A stretch of 64,000 bases of DNA. Origin: Pseudomonadota bacterium (GTDB lineage: Bacteria; Myxococcota_A; Polyangia; Polyangiales; Polyangiaceae). Position 1 is the stretch's first letter. Each line of letters begins with the position of its first letter. The position numbers were made by a program, and so were the translations under genes. The notes under the pieces were generated by a model. It saw nothing but the letters and a program-made list of their open reading frames with translations. It was not told where the DNA came from and searched no databases. The stretch is from the NCBI GenBank assembly GCA_023402175.1, contig JAEXCN010000113.1:49413-113412 (forward strand), in the 5' to 3' direction. Below, piece after piece: positions 43,761 through 53,285 of the stretch.

Positions 43761-44330
43761 TTGGCCTCGCACGCTTCCCCTTCCCCTGCTTCCGCGCGCC
43801 CCGCGCTCCACGAGCGTGGAAACCGCGTCCCGCTCGTTACGAAGGACTTCCAGCGTCGGACGCTGAAGCCCCACCATCGCCCCGTGCTTCGCGCGCTCGC
43901 CGAGGCGATGTTCTCGCCCGACGGCGAGGTCGAGCCCGAGCGACTCGACGCGTTCGTCGACGACGTCGACGGGTTCATCAGCCCGGCAAGCAAGACGCTG
44001 CGCTTCGGCCTGCTCCTCATGCTCTTCGCGATCAAGTGGTCGCCCCTCCTCTTCTTCCGTTTCAAGACGTTCGACGAGCTGCCCGTCGACGATCGCGTCC
44101 ATCATCTCGAGCGGCTCGAGAAGTCGAAGGTGAAGCAGCTCCCGCTGCTCGTCGTCGCGTACAAGACCGTGCTGACGATGATCTTCTACGAGGACGAGCA
44201 GGAGCAGCGCGCCATCGGCTATCCGGGGCACGATCGGAACCGGTGGAAGAAAGGCGGGCCGCTCCCGGTCGTGCAGCCGGCCGGCCTTCGCGCCTCGAAT
44301 GCGCGGACCGACAGCGAGGTGCCGTCGTGA
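43761..44330 (+). CDS. Small partner protein of the GMC oxidoreductase
   Basis: A 189-residue protein probably starting with TTG at 43761; no good ribosome binding site is visible, and other starts cannot be excluded. It contains RTLKPHHRPVLRALAEAMF, a hydrophobic helix FGLLLMLFAIKW, and YKTVLTMIFYEDEQEQRAIGYPG. The pattern resembles the small subunits (gluconate dehydrogenase subunit 3-like) that precede GMC-type flavoproteins. The stop overlaps the oxidoreductase ATG (TGATG), so the two are translated together and probably form a complex. Confidence 0.75.
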   Translation: MASHASPSPASARPALHERGNRVPLVTKDFQRRTLKPHHRPVLRALAEAMFSPDGEVEPERLDAFVDDVDGFISPASKTLRFGLLLMLFAIKWSPLLFFRFKTFDELPVDDRVHHLERLEKSKVKQLPLLVVAYKTVLTMIFYEDEQEQRAIGYPGHDRNRWKKGGPLPVVQPAGLRASNARTDSEVPS

Positions 44331-45946
44331 TGTCGTCTGTGACGACGATCGGAGCGCGGGCGCGGACGAACCACGATGACGGGCTCGAGCACGCGCACGG
44401 AGAGGCGCGGATGCCCGTCCTCCGCGGCCGCGAGCAGAACGCCCCGTTCTCGGCGAGCGTCGACGTCGTCATCGTGGGATCGGGCGCGGGCGGCGCCGTG
44501 CTCGCTCGCGAGCTCGCGCGTGAAGGACGCAGCGTCCTCGTCCTCGAAGAGGGCGGCCACTATTCGCCCGCGGAATACGGCGCGATGACGCCGTCGAACT
44601 CGTTCCGTCGGCTGTCGCGTGAAGCCGGGATGTCGGTCGCGCTCGGGATCGGCGACACGCCGCTCATCTCGCTGCTCGCCGGCAAGTGCGTCGGGGGATC
44701 GAGCGTGCTCACCGGCGCCGTGTGCTTCCGGATCCCCGAAGAGGTCCTGCACACGTGGAGCGGCGAGCTCGGGCTCGAACGCATGACGCCCGAAGGTCTC
44801 GCCCCGTTCTTCTCGGAGGTCGAGCGCATCTGTCATGTAGAGGACGTCCCGGCGTACATGCGGTCGCGCGCAACGGAGCTGTTCGTCGAGGGCGCCGACA
44901 AGCTCGGCATCCCGATGAAGACGATGCGCCGCAACACGAAAGATTGTCGCGGCGCAGCACGGTGCAACTTCGGCTGCCCGAACGGCGCGAAGATGAGCGT
45001 CGACGTCTCATTCCTGCCAGATGCCGTCGCGCACGGGGCGACGGTCGTCTCCGACGCGCTCGTCGAGCGCATCGACATCACCGGCGGCAAGGCGCGCGGC
45101 GTGCGCGGCCGCTTCCTCGACGGTGTCACCGGAGAGCCGCGCGTTCGCTTCGAAGTGCGGGCGAAGCTCGTCGTCGTCGCGTGCGGATCGATGCACACGC
45201 CGATCCTCCTCCGGAAGAGCGGCCTCGACTCGCCGCACATCGGGCGGCACCTCACGCTGCATCCGGCCGTCCGCATCGGCGCGCTGTTCGACGAAGAGGT
45301 CGACGGCTGGGACGGCGCTCTGCAGAGCGTCTACACCGATCACTTCCTCGGCGAAGGCATCTGGCTGAACGGCGTCTACAGCGCGGTCAACGTCCTCGCC
45401 GCCGCGTTCCCGGGCGTCGGCCGCGAGCACCGCCGGCTCGTGAAACGAATGCCGAACCTCGCCTTCTTCGGCGGCATGGTCCACGACGACGGAGGCGGCC
45501 AGGTCCGCCGCTGGCTCTCGCGCGAGCCGCTCGTCACGTACAAGATGGTGAAGCGCGACAAGGCGCGGCTCCTGAAGACGATCCACATCCTCGGGCGCAT
45601 GGCCTTCGCGGCGGGCGCTCGCGAGGTGCTCACGCCCGTCTTCGGAATGCCCACGGTCAAGAACGAGAAGGACCTCGACTACCTGCTCGAGGACAAGATC
45701 CCAGCGGGCAAGGTGGAGTGCATGGCCTTCCACCCGCTCGGCTCGGCGAAGATGTCGAAGACGCCGGAAGGGGGCGTCGTGAAGCCCACGGGCGAGACGT
45801 GGGCGATCGAGAACCTCTTCGTTTGCGACGGCAGCGTGCTTCCGACGAGCATCGGCGTGAACTCACAGCTGCCGATCATGACCGTCGCGATGATGCTCGC
45901 GCGCGGCATCGCCGACGACTGGCACCGCTACGCGAGCCGCGCCTGA
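44330..45946 (+). CDS. GMC-family FAD oxidoreductase
   Basis: A 538-residue flavoprotein of the glucose-methanol-choline family. The FAD-binding GSGAGGAVLA starts at residue 50, with VLEEGGHY as its acidic strand end. CRGAARCNFGCPNGAKMS, with three close cysteines, is typical of the subgroup that includes plant long-chain alcohol oxidases and cholesterol-oxidase-like enzymes. Catalytic-site residues are His in AFHPLGSAKMS and Asn in GVNSQLPIMT. The substrate is probably a hydrophobic alcohol. It forms an operon with the small partner gene and is convergent with ggt, 6 bases apart. Confidence 0.9.
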   Translation: MSSVTTIGARARTNHDDGLEHAHGEARMPVLRGREQNAPFSASVDVVIVGSGAGGAVLARELAREGRSVLVLEEGGHYSPAEYGAMTPSNSFRRLSREAGMSVALGIGDTPLISLLAGKCVGGSSVLTGAVCFRIPEEVLHTWSGELGLERMTPEGLAPFFSEVERICHVEDVPAYMRSRATELFVEGADKLGIPMKTMRRNTKDCRGAARCNFGCPNGAKMSVDVSFLPDAVAHGATVVSDALVERIDITGGKARGVRGRFLDGVTGEPRVRFEVRAKLVVVACGSMHTPILLRKSGLDSPHIGRHLTLHPAVRIGALFDEEVDGWDGALQSVYTDHFLGEGIWLNGVYSAVNVLAAAFPGVGREHRRLVKRMPNLAFFGGMVHDDGGGQVRRWLSREPLVTYKMVKRDKARLLKTIHILGRMAFAAGAREVLTPVFGMPTVKNEKDLDYLLEDKIPAGKVECMAFHPLGSAKMSKTPEGGVVKPTGETWAIENLFVCDGSVLPTSIGVNSQLPIMTVAMMLARGIADDWHRYASRA

Positions 45947-45952
45947 AGAAGC

Positions 45953-47764
45953 TCAGGGCGTCGCGGCGAGGCTGCCGATACGTCGCGGCTCGGCGGCGCC
46001 GATCCACTCGCTGCCTGCACGGCCGATCGCCGGTGCATCGGCGAGGTGGCCGCGCTCCTTCAGCTTGTAGCCCATCTCCTCGAGGCGCTTCGCGGTCGCC
46101 GGCTTCAGGCCGTCCTTCTCGAAGATGACCTCGTCCGGCAGGTGCTGCATGTGGAAGCGCGGAGCGCTGACGGCTGCGCCGACGTCGAGGCCGAAGTCGA
46201 TCACGTTCGACAGCTGTTGGAAGACCGCGGTGATGATCGTCGGTCCGCCCGCTCCGCCCGCAACGAGGACGACCTTGCCGTCGGGACCGGTCACGATCGT
46301 CGGCGCCATCGACGACAACATCCGCTTGCCGGGCGCGATCGCGTTCGCTTCACCCTGCACGAGGCCGAAGCCGTTCGCCGTCCCCGGCACCGCGGCGAAG
46401 TCGTCCATCTCGTTGTTGAGGACGAATCCGCCGCCCTTCACCGTGACGCCGGAGCCGTACCACCAGTTGATCGTCGTCGTCAGCGCGACGGCATCACCGT
46501 TGGCATCGACGACCGAGAAGTGCGTCGTGTGCGGGCCGCTCGCGCTCGCCGGAGCAGCGGCGATCTCGGAAGAAGGCGTCGCGCGATCGGGCTTGATCGT
46601 CGTGCGCTGCTCCTTCGCCCACTTCTCGGAGAGGAGCTCGTCGAGCGGCATCTTCACGAAGTCGGGATCGCCGAGCTTCGCGTTGCGCGCGGCATACGCG
46701 CGGCGCATCGCCTCGAACACGTAATGAAGCTCCTCGGGCGACTGGAACTCGAGCTTCCCGAGCTCGTAGCCCTCGAGGATGTGCGCGATCATCGCGAGCG
46801 TGACGCCGCCCGACGACGGCGGCGGCATCGACGTGATCTTGTGGCCGCGATACGTGAACTCGATCGGCTTCCGCCACTTCGCCTGATACTTCTTCAGGTC
46901 GGCGAGCGTGATGAGCCCGCCTTCTTCTTTCATCTGCGCGACGATCGCGGCCGCCGTCTGGCCCTCGTAGAACCCGGACGGGCCCTTCTCGATCCGCTCG
47001 AGCACGGTCGCGAGCTCGGGGTTCTTGAAGAGCGAGCCCTTCGCCGGCGGCTTGCCTCCGGGGAGGAAGAGCGCAGCGGAGACGGGATGCTTCTCGAGGC
47101 GCTTCGCGCCGAACTCCATCGTCGAGAGGAACCCGTCGTCGACGACGAACCCTTCGCGCGCGAGCTTGATCGCCGGCGCGAGGAGCTCCTTCCACGTCTT
47201 CTTCTTCGAGCCGAGCGTGCGATGGAGCTCCCACAGGCCCGCGACGCTTCCCGGGACACCCGCCGACTTGATGCCCTCGCGCGCCTCGGGCTTCGGCTTG
47301 CCGTCGGGGTTCAGATACATGTCACGCGTCGCCCCCGCCGGCGCCGTCTCGCGGAAGTCGAGCGCGCGCACCTCACCGCGGATGCGCGTGACCGCAAAGC
47401 CTCCACCGCCGATGTTGCCGGCCGTCGGATACGCGACCGCGAGCGCGAACGCCGTCGCGACGGCTGCGTCGGCGGCGTTGCCTCCCGAAGCGAGGATGTC
47501 GCGTCCGACGTTCGACGCGATCGCGTTGTCGCTCACGACCATGCCCTTCTCGCCACGGACGACGACGGGCGTCTGGTGCGGCCAGACGCTCGCCTTCGGA
47601 CCGGCATCCGCCGGCGCGGACGCATCGGCGGCCGCCAGAGCCGGCGCCGCAGACGGAGCGGGCGCGATGGAGCCTGCCGGCGGAGGCGCCGCCGGCGCCG
47701 GGCTTCCAGCGCAGCCGATGAGGACGAGGAGGAGGGCGGCGGAGCGAGCGAGTCGGGCGGCCAT
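45953..47764 (-). CDS. ggt: Gamma-glutamyltransferase, lipoprotein form
   Basis: A 603-residue secreted enzyme that hydrolyses or transfers the gamma-glutamyl group of glutathione. The signal peptide ends LIGC (Cys18), so it is membrane-anchored rather than free in the periplasm. The precursor is cleaved before the nucleophile Thr413 in HTTHFSVVD, releasing large and small subunits. Arg138 in LDFRETAP binds the glutamyl carboxylate, and GGGF and SSGG motifs are present (PPSSGGVTLAMI). ATG 47764 is preferred; a GTG four codons upstream also fits. Confidence 0.92.
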   Translation of the reverse strand: MAARLARSAALLLVLIGCAGSPAPAAPPPAGSIAPAPSAAPALAAADASAPADAGPKASVWPHQTPVVVRGEKGMVVSDNAIASNVGRDILASGGNAADAAVATAFALAVAYPTAGNIGGGGFAVTRIRGEVRALDFRETAPAGATRDMYLNPDGKPKPEAREGIKSAGVPGSVAGLWELHRTLGSKKKTWKELLAPAIKLAREGFVVDDGFLSTMEFGAKRLEKHPVSAALFLPGGKPPAKGSLFKNPELATVLERIEKGPSGFYEGQTAAAIVAQMKEEGGLITLADLKKYQAKWRKPIEFTYRGHKITSMPPPSSGGVTLAMIAHILEGYELGKLEFQSPEELHYVFEAMRRAYAARNAKLGDPDFVKMPLDELLSEKWAKEQRTTIKPDRATPSSEIAAAPASASGPHTTHFSVVDANGDAVALTTTINWWYGSGVTVKGGGFVLNNEMDDFAAVPGTANGFGLVQGEANAIAPGKRMLSSMAPTIVTGPDGKVVLVAGGAGGPTIITAVFQQLSNVIDFGLDVGAAVSAPRFHMQHLPDEVIFEKDGLKPATAKRLEEMGYKLKERGHLADAPAIGRAGSEWIGAAEPRRIGSLAATP

Positions 47765-47825
47765 CAGCCCCGACACTAGTCGAACTCGCGCTCGCTGACC
47801 CCAGATCGCGTGCGACCGGCGGATC

Positions 47826-48032
47826 TCAGCCGCAAGTGCCTTCCGGAAGGCCTACGAGCTCGCGGGCGTCGCTGCATTCGAGATCGGTGCCCCGATACAG
47901 GATGCGCGCGGCCGATGCGAGCAGCGCGCCCTGGCGCTCGGGCGGCGCAGCGTGTGCCGCCTTCAACGCGTCACGCGCCTCGGCGGGAACGTGCTCGCTG
48001 TGGATGAGAACGTGGGCCATCGAAAAGCTCAT
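47826..48032 (-). CDS. Small protein with two Cys, unknown
   Basis: A 68-residue reading frame between hmgA and ggt, same strand. The upstream GAGGAGAAAGAGG is a strong ribosome binding site and third positions are G/C-biased, supporting a real gene. The N-terminus MAHVLIHSEHVPAEA is followed by an Ala-rich helix and a tail with Cys in DLECSD and GTCG. No family is recognised. It may be a short regulatory or stress protein. Confidence 0.5.
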   Translation of the reverse strand: MSFSMAHVLIHSEHVPAEARDALKAAHAAPPERQGALLASAARILYRGTDLECSDARELVGLPEGTCG

Positions 48033-48124
48033 ACATGCCCTCTTTCTCCTCGTCCGATGCCCCGCGCCGCGCGACCGTTTCCCGAGGGAACGATGACGCA
48101 GCGCGCCTTCGCGAGGGCGCTCGA

Positions 48125-49420
48125 TCAGCCGCGGGCCGGGAGCTTCGCTTTTTCGAACGATCCCCAGCTCGCGTCGTAGTCGCTCTGGAGAAGCGGGGTC
48201 TCCATCGCGTGACGCGTGGGGCTGAACACCCAGCGGCTCTCGAACATGAAGGCGAGCGTGTCTTCGATCTTGTGAGGCGCGAGCTCGACAGCGACGGCGC
48301 GCTCGTAGCTCGTCTTGTCCGGGCCGTGACCGCTCATGCAGTTGTGGAGCGACGCTCCACCGGGCGCGAAGCCGCCGGCCTTCGCGTCGTAGGCGCCATG
48401 CACGAGCCCCATGAGCTCGCTCATCACATTGCGGTGGAACCACGGCGGGCGGAACGTGTTCTCCGCCACCATCCAGCGCGGCGGGAAGATCACGAAGTCG
48501 CAGTTCGCGGTCCCGGGAGTGTCGCTCGGCGACGTCAGCACCGTGAAGATCGACGGATCGGGGTGATCGAAGCTGACGGTCCCGATCGTGTTGAAGCGAG
48601 CGAGATCGTACTTGTACGGCGCGAGATTGCCGTGCCACGCGACGACGTCGAGCGGCGAGTGATCGAGCGTCGTCGCCCAGAGCCGACCCTGGTACTTCTG
48701 CACGACCTGCGTCGGACGGTCGACGTCCTCGAAGGCGGCCACCGGCGTGAGGAAGTCGCGCGGGTTCGCGAGGCCGTTCGAGCCGATCGGCCCGAGCTCC
48801 GGGAGACGGAAGAGCGCGCCGTAGTTCTCGCCGACGTATCCGATCGCCTTCCCTTCCGGGAGCTCGACGCGGAAGCGCACGCCGCGCGGAACGACGCCGA
48901 TCTCGCCCGGCGCGATCTCGAGCACGCCCATCTCGGTGAAAAGACGAAGCCGCCCCGACTGCGGGACGAACAGGAGCTCGCCGTCGGCGTCGTAGAAGAC
49001 GCGATCGACCATCGAGCGATTCGCGACGTACATGTGGACGGCGACGCCGTTGCCCTGCGCCGGATCGCCGTTGCCTGCATACGTCACGAGCCCGTCAACG
49101 AAGTCCGTCGGCTCCGAAGGCAGCTCCGGCGGGCTCCATCGGAGTCGGTTCGGAGAGGCAGGCACCTCGGCGAAAGGACCGCTTCGAACGAGCCGCTGCG
49201 GGTACGGCTGGTACGGCGGATGGCTCGCGCTCGGCCGGATCCGGTAGAGCCACGAACGCCGGTTCTCCCGGCGCGGCGCGGTGAACGCCGTGCCGGAGAG
49301 CTGCTCCGCGTAGAGACCGAACGGCGCCCGCTGCGGCGAGTTCTGGCCGTGCGGCAACGCGCCGGGCACGGCCTCCGTCGCGAGCTCGTTTCCGAAGCCG
49401 GTGAGGTAGTCCACGGACAC
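48125..49420 (-). CDS. hmgA: Homogentisate 1,2-dioxygenase
   Basis: A 431-residue cytosolic enzyme that opens the homogentisate ring to maleylacetoacetate in tyrosine catabolism. The family features are [16 protein letters not shown] at the N-terminus, and the iron ligands His329 and Glu335 ([11 protein letters not shown]) and His365 (CMSGHGPD). Length and motifs match the human and Pseudomonas enzymes. GTG 49420, 7 bases after the hpd stop, is chosen; GTG 49414 is an alternative. It is the second gene of the hpd operon. Confidence 0.96.
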   Translation of the reverse strand: MSVDYLTGFGNELATEAVPGALPHGQNSPQRAPFGLYAEQLSGTAFTAPRRENRRSWLYRIRPSASHPPYQPYPQRLVRSGPFAEVPASPNRLRWSPPELPSEPTDFVDGLVTYAGNGDPAQGNGVAVHMYVANRSMVDRVFYDADGELLFVPQSGRLRLFTEMGVLEIAPGEIGVVPRGVRFRVELPEGKAIGYVGENYGALFRLPELGPIGSNGLANPRDFLTPVAAFEDVDRPTQVVQKYQGRLWATTLDHSPLDVVAWHGNLAPYKYDLARFNTIGTVSFDHPDPSIFTVLTSPSDTPGTANCDFVIFPPRWMVAENTFRPPWFHRNVMSELMGLVHGAYDAKAGGFAPGGASLHNCMSGHGPDKTSYERAVAVELAPHKIEDTLAFMFESRWVFSPTRHAMETPLLQSDYDASWGSFEKAKLPARG

Positions 49421-49427
49421 GTATCTA

Positions 49428-50522
49428 CTACGTGGAGGCCGAGGGTGCAGGCTTGCCCGATGCTGCGACCTGCACGACACCGCGGCGGATCTGATCGAGC
49501 TCGATCGACTCGAAGAGCGCCTGGAAGTTGCCGTTGCCGAAGCCCTCGTTGCCCTTGCGCTGGATGACCTCGAAGAAGATCGGCCCGAAGAGGTTCTCCG
49601 TGAAGATCTGGAGGAGGAAGCCTTCCTGCTCGCTGCCGTCGATGAGGATGCGGTTCTTGCGGAGCCGCTCGAGGTCCTCGCCGTGCTTGCCGACGCGCTT
49701 GTCGACGAGCTCGTAATACGTCTCCGGCGTGTCCTGGAAGATGACGCCGTTCGTGCGCAGCTTCTCGATCGTCGCGAAGATGTCCTCGGTCGTCAGCGCG
49801 AGGTGCTGGATGCCCTCACCCTTGTACTGACGGATGAACTCCTCGATCTGCGAGTTCTCGTCCTGGCTCTCGTTGAGCGGGATGCGGATCGCCTTGTCCG
49901 GCGCGATCATCGCCTGCGAGAAGAGGCCCGTGGCCTGGCCCTTGATGTCGAAGTACTTCTGCTCGACGAAGCCGAAGAGGCGGTTGTAGAAGCCGGACCA
50001 CGTACGCATCTCGCCGCGGCGGACGTTGTGCGTCAGGTGATCGAGCAGATCGAGGCCGACGCTGTTCTTCTTCTCGGCTTCGTCGGCGCCCGGGATCTTC
50101 GTCCAGCTGTCATACAGGCCGCTGTCGCCGCGATCGTCGACGAGATAGAGGAGGCTGCCGCCGATGCCTTCGAGGACGCAGCTGTCCGGGCCGAGCGCAC
50201 CCTTCGATGCGTCGGCGGCGCGCCCGCCGCGCTCGAGCGCCATCGCGAACGAACGCTTCGCGTCGGCCACGCGGAAGGCCATGCCGTTCGCCGACGGGCC
50301 GTGCGCGAGCCGGAAGTCCGCCGCCTGGCCAGTGGGCTCGCGGTTCACGAGGATGTTGATACGGCCCTGCTTGTAGCGGACGACGTCCTTCGTCGGGTGC
50401 GTCGCGACCGCCGTGAAGCCCAGCCGCTCGAGCGTCTGGATCATTCGCGCAGGCTCAGGCGAGGTCAGCTCGACGAACTCGAAGCCGTTCAAGCCAAGCG
50501 GATTGTCCAAAACGTCGTTCAT
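49428..50522 (-). CDS. hpd: 4-hydroxyphenylpyruvate dioxygenase
   Basis: A 364-residue VOC-fold iron enzyme that converts 4-hydroxyphenylpyruvate to homogentisate, the substrate of HmgA downstream. Iron ligands are His162 (DHLTHN), His240 (GIQHLAL) and Glu318 ([11 protein letters not shown]). C-terminal [18 protein letters not shown] is typical. The ATG has AAGGAG upstream. Two palindromic operators lie 92-133 bases upstream, next to a marR gene. Confidence 0.97.
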   Translation of the reverse strand: MNDVLDNPLGLNGFEFVELTSPEPARMIQTLERLGFTAVATHPTKDVVRYKQGRINILVNREPTGQAADFRLAHGPSANGMAFRVADAKRSFAMALERGGRAADASKGALGPDSCVLEGIGGSLLYLVDDRGDSGLYDSWTKIPGADEAEKKNSVGLDLLDHLTHNVRRGEMRTWSGFYNRLFGFVEQKYFDIKGQATGLFSQAMIAPDKAIRIPLNESQDENSQIEEFIRQYKGEGIQHLALTTEDIFATIEKLRTNGVIFQDTPETYYELVDKRVGKHGEDLERLRKNRILIDGSEQEGFLLQIFTENLFGPIFFEVIQRKGNEGFGNGNFQALFESIELDQIRRGVVQVAASGKPAPSAST

Positions 50523-50613
50523 GGTGCGCTGCTCCTTATGGGGTCCGCGACCGCAACACCCGGGGCTCTTTTCCTCCGCCTCGCTCGCTCGGCGTCGTGA
50601 AGCCCGTCAGGTA

Positions 50614-50655
50614 GTAACAATTGTTACGATCTCGACCGGTAGTAACAATTGTAAC
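50614..50655. promoter_or_regulatory. Double palindromic operator upstream of hpd
   Basis: GTAACAATTGTTAC (50614-50627) is a perfect 14-bp palindrome. GTAACAATTGTAAC (50642-50655) repeats it with one change, centres 28 bases apart, each preceded by GTA. These A/T-rich sites stand out in GC-rich DNA and match the TTGT-type half-sites of MarR regulators. They lie between marR (ends 50724) and hpd (starts 50522), so MarR probably represses or activates hpd-hmgA here. Confidence 0.8.
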
Positions 50656-50723
50656 CATCCGCTGCAAGTGCGGACGGCAGCGGAATCACAGCAAAAACGA
50701 CGCCGCAACGCGTCGAGCGCGCG

Positions 50724-51179
50724 TCAACCGCGGTCCAGGATCCGCGCGGCCGAGGCCTCGAGCCGCCGGAGCACGGCCTTCAGCTCCTCGACTTCCTTCG
50801 CGCTCAGCCCTTTCAGCACCTCGGCCTCGAGATCGAGCGCCGCGGGAACGACACGGCGATAGAGGTCGAGCCCGGTCGGCGTCAGCGAAAGGCGGAGCGA
50901 CCGCGCATCGTCGGCGTTCGGAACGCGCCGGAGGAGCTTCCGCCGCTCGAGGACCTGCGCCGCGCGGCTGACCGTGACCTTGTCCATCTGCGTCCGGCCC
51001 ACGATTTCCTGCTGCGTGAGCTCTCCGCCTTCGGCGAGCACGGTGACGACCCGCCACTCGTGCATCTTCAGGGCGAAGAGCTTTTCGTACGCCTGCGCGA
51101 TCGCCTGGCTCACGACGTTCGACGCGAGCGACAGCCGGTACGGAACGAACTCGTCGAGCTTCAGACGGGAGCGCGCCAC
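50724..51179 (-). CDS. MarR-family transcriptional regulator of tyrosine catabolism
   Basis: A 151-residue winged-helix DNA-binding protein with GTG start at 51179. Family features: YRLSLASNVVSQAIAQAYEK (dimerisation helix), WRVVTVLAEGGELTQQEI, RTQMDKVTVSRAAQVLERRKLL (recognition helix) and DDARSLRLSLTPTG (wing). It is the first gene of the marR-hpd-hmgA run on this strand, and the palindromes between marR and hpd are its likely targets. The effector could be homogentisate or hydroxyphenylpyruvate. Confidence 0.9.
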   Translation of the reverse strand: MARSRLKLDEFVPYRLSLASNVVSQAIAQAYEKLFALKMHEWRVVTVLAEGGELTQQEIVGRTQMDKVTVSRAAQVLERRKLLRRVPNADDARSLRLSLTPTGLDLYRRVVPAALDLEAEVLKGLSAKEVEELKAVLRRLEASAARILDRG

Positions 51180-51328
51180 GACAGTCGATGAGTAGCACGT
51201 TCCCCGAACGACGACGCGCGCACCGCGAGCTCTTCGCGATGCGCGCGCGCGGCCCTCCCCAGGCGCGCGACGGGCGTGGCGCGACTCGCGTGACGCGTGA
51301 CGCGTGGCGCGTGGTTCGGCGTGGTTTC

Positions 51329-53116
51329 TCAATGGAGCCGAGCGAGCGCGACGCCGAACATCGTGTCCGAGTCTCCGGACTTCAGCGAGAAGCTCGGCGT
51401 CGCCCACGCGCGGAGCGCCGTTCCCTTGTGCACGTAGAGGTAGTTGTTCACGAGCGGCATGGGCACGAGCGGCGTGAAGCGCTGGGCCACGCCGATGACG
51501 AGGTCGTCGTAGCCATCGCGATCGAAGTCGCCGATCGCGCCGACCGTACTTCCGAACGTGCCACCGTAGTCGGAGACGAGCGCGGGAAGCGTGAACGTCT
51601 GCACGGCGAAGCTCGACGGACCGGCGACTCCGCCGAAGTAGAGCGCCGCGCGCGTGAGCAGGGGCTTCATCGTAGGCGCACCGATGAGCGTCTCGGGAGA
51701 GCCGACGAGGAGGTCGTCGAAGCCGTCGCCGTTCACGTCTCCGGCTGCGGCGAGCTGCGGGCCCTTCGCGCCCGCGTAGGCCGGAGCGGCGATCGTGATC
51801 GAGGGCGACGCTGCAGGGCCGGTCGCCTTGCCGAGATGGATCTGCACGCGCCACGGCGACACGAGCGCGCCCGTGCTTGCTGCGATCGCGACGTCCGCGA
51901 AGCCGTCGCCGTTCACGTCGCCGGCGCCCGCCGCCGTGAGGCCGAACGCAGACGGAGCAGAGATTGTGAGCATCGGCGCGTTCACGGACAGGCCCGTCGG
52001 ACTGCCACCGTACACTTCGACCCGCGCCGGATCGCCCGTGCGCACGACGACGACGTCGGCAAAACCGTCGCCGTTCACGTCGCCCGCCGGAGCGACCGAG
52101 CCAAACGGCGAAGGGTCGTTCCCCATCAGGAGCGCCGCCGACGCGATCGGCCCGCCGCTCTGACGACCGTGGAAGACGACGATCCGGCCGTCCTCCGCGA
52201 CCGCGATGTCGGCGAAGCCGTCACCGTTCACGTCACCGATCCCCGTTCCGACGATGCCGAACCCGGAGCTGCCGCTCGGGCTCTGGAGGACGAACGCCGG
52301 GACCGACAGAAGGCCGCTGTCCGAGCCGCGGAAGACGTCCACACGTCCGTGCCCGGCCTCACCTGCCATCCCGAGGACGAGATCGGAGAAGCCGTCGCCG
52401 TCGACGTCGCCCGCGTTCGCGATCCAGTAAGGCGTCGATGAATATTGGCCCGGCGCCGCGTCGATCACCGTCGAAGGCGAGAGCGGTCGTCCGACGGCAC
52501 GTCCTTCGTAGACCACCACGCGCGGCGGATCGATCGGCCGCGCCTCGGAGGCCGTCGAAATCCGGCGCGACGTGACCGCCAGATCGCCGTAGCCGTCACC
52601 GTCGAAGTCAGGGGTCGATCCCCAGGACGTGTCGACGTTCCCCGAGCTTGCGCGGCGGCGGACGATGAAGGGGATCGTGGCGCTCGAGACGGCGCCATGC
52701 GCCCGGAGCCCGAGGCCGAAAAGACGATAGAAGTGCACACCGGCCGAGAGCGCCCGATTCGACTTCACCTGGTCGCCCGTGGCCTCGAGCTCCTGCTCGA
52801 TCCGCGAGCACGCGCGGTCGGCGCAGATCTGGATGCGCGCGCCGAGGACACCTGCAGGGCGGGCCCAATGGAACGTCGGCGGGTTCGCGGTCACGCGCGC
52901 CCCGGTCGCCGGCGCGATCGGGCGTGCGGCAGCGATGTTCGTATCGACCGTGGTGGAGAGCGCGGTCACGCTCGTCTCGGCGTCTTCGGACGCGCCGGTC
53001 GCTTCGCCATCGGACGCCCGATCCGAATCGGCGATGACGTCCGCCGCCAAGCCGCAACCAACCGTGGAGAGCGCGACGGCGATTACGCCGAGCGTGAAGC
53101 GAGGATTCGTCAGCAT
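51329..53116 (-). CDS. FG-GAP repeat lipoprotein (integrin-like beta-propeller)
   Basis: A 595-residue lipoprotein; signal peptide ending TVGC. Residues about 50-150 form a separate beta-rich domain with three Cys. About seven FG-GAP/VCBS blades follow, each with a calcium-binding loop of the type DxDGDGxxDLxV or DVNGDGFADIAV. These build an alpha-integrin-like propeller for surface binding. The ATG at 53116 has GAAGAGG upstream. It is divergent from the kinase gene, with a small palindrome between. Confidence 0.9.
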   Translation of the reverse strand: MLTNPRFTLGVIAVALSTVGCGLAADVIADSDRASDGEATGASEDAETSVTALSTTVDTNIAAARPIAPATGARVTANPPTFHWARPAGVLGARIQICADRACSRIEQELEATGDQVKSNRALSAGVHFYRLFGLGLRAHGAVSSATIPFIVRRRASSGNVDTSWGSTPDFDGDGYGDLAVTSRRISTASEARPIDPPRVVVYEGRAVGRPLSPSTVIDAAPGQYSSTPYWIANAGDVDGDGFSDLVLGMAGEAGHGRVDVFRGSDSGLLSVPAFVLQSPSGSSGFGIVGTGIGDVNGDGFADIAVAEDGRIVVFHGRQSGGPIASAALLMGNDPSPFGSVAPAGDVNGDGFADVVVVRTGDPARVEVYGGSPTGLSVNAPMLTISAPSAFGLTAAGAGDVNGDGFADVAIAASTGALVSPWRVQIHLGKATGPAASPSITIAAPAYAGAKGPQLAAAGDVNGDGFDDLLVGSPETLIGAPTMKPLLTRAALYFGGVAGPSSFAVQTFTLPALVSDYGGTFGSTVGAIGDFDRDGYDDLVIGVAQRFTPLVPMPLVNNYLYVHKGTALRAWATPSFSLKSGDSDTMFGVALARLH

Positions 53117-53137
53117 GAGGCACCTCTTCCGGGTGGA

Positions 53138-53154
53138 TTGCTGCAACGCAGCAA
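53138..53154. promoter_or_regulatory. Palindrome between divergent FG-GAP and kinase genes
   Basis: TTGCTGC-AAC-GCAGCAA, a perfect 7-bp inverted repeat with a 3-base spacer, lies 22 bases upstream of the FG-GAP gene start and 131 bases upstream of the kinase start. It may be an operator; no regulator is identified. Confidence 0.4.
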
Positions 53155-53285
53155 CGTGGGATGCGCGACGAATTAGCCACATGGTTCGGCGTACGCAAGA
53201 GCTTTTTGTGCACCGCAACATGGACCGACGCGGCGAGGCGGCCCCCGCGACGGCGCAAGGGAGCGTAGGCTGTGGGGGTTTTCCG

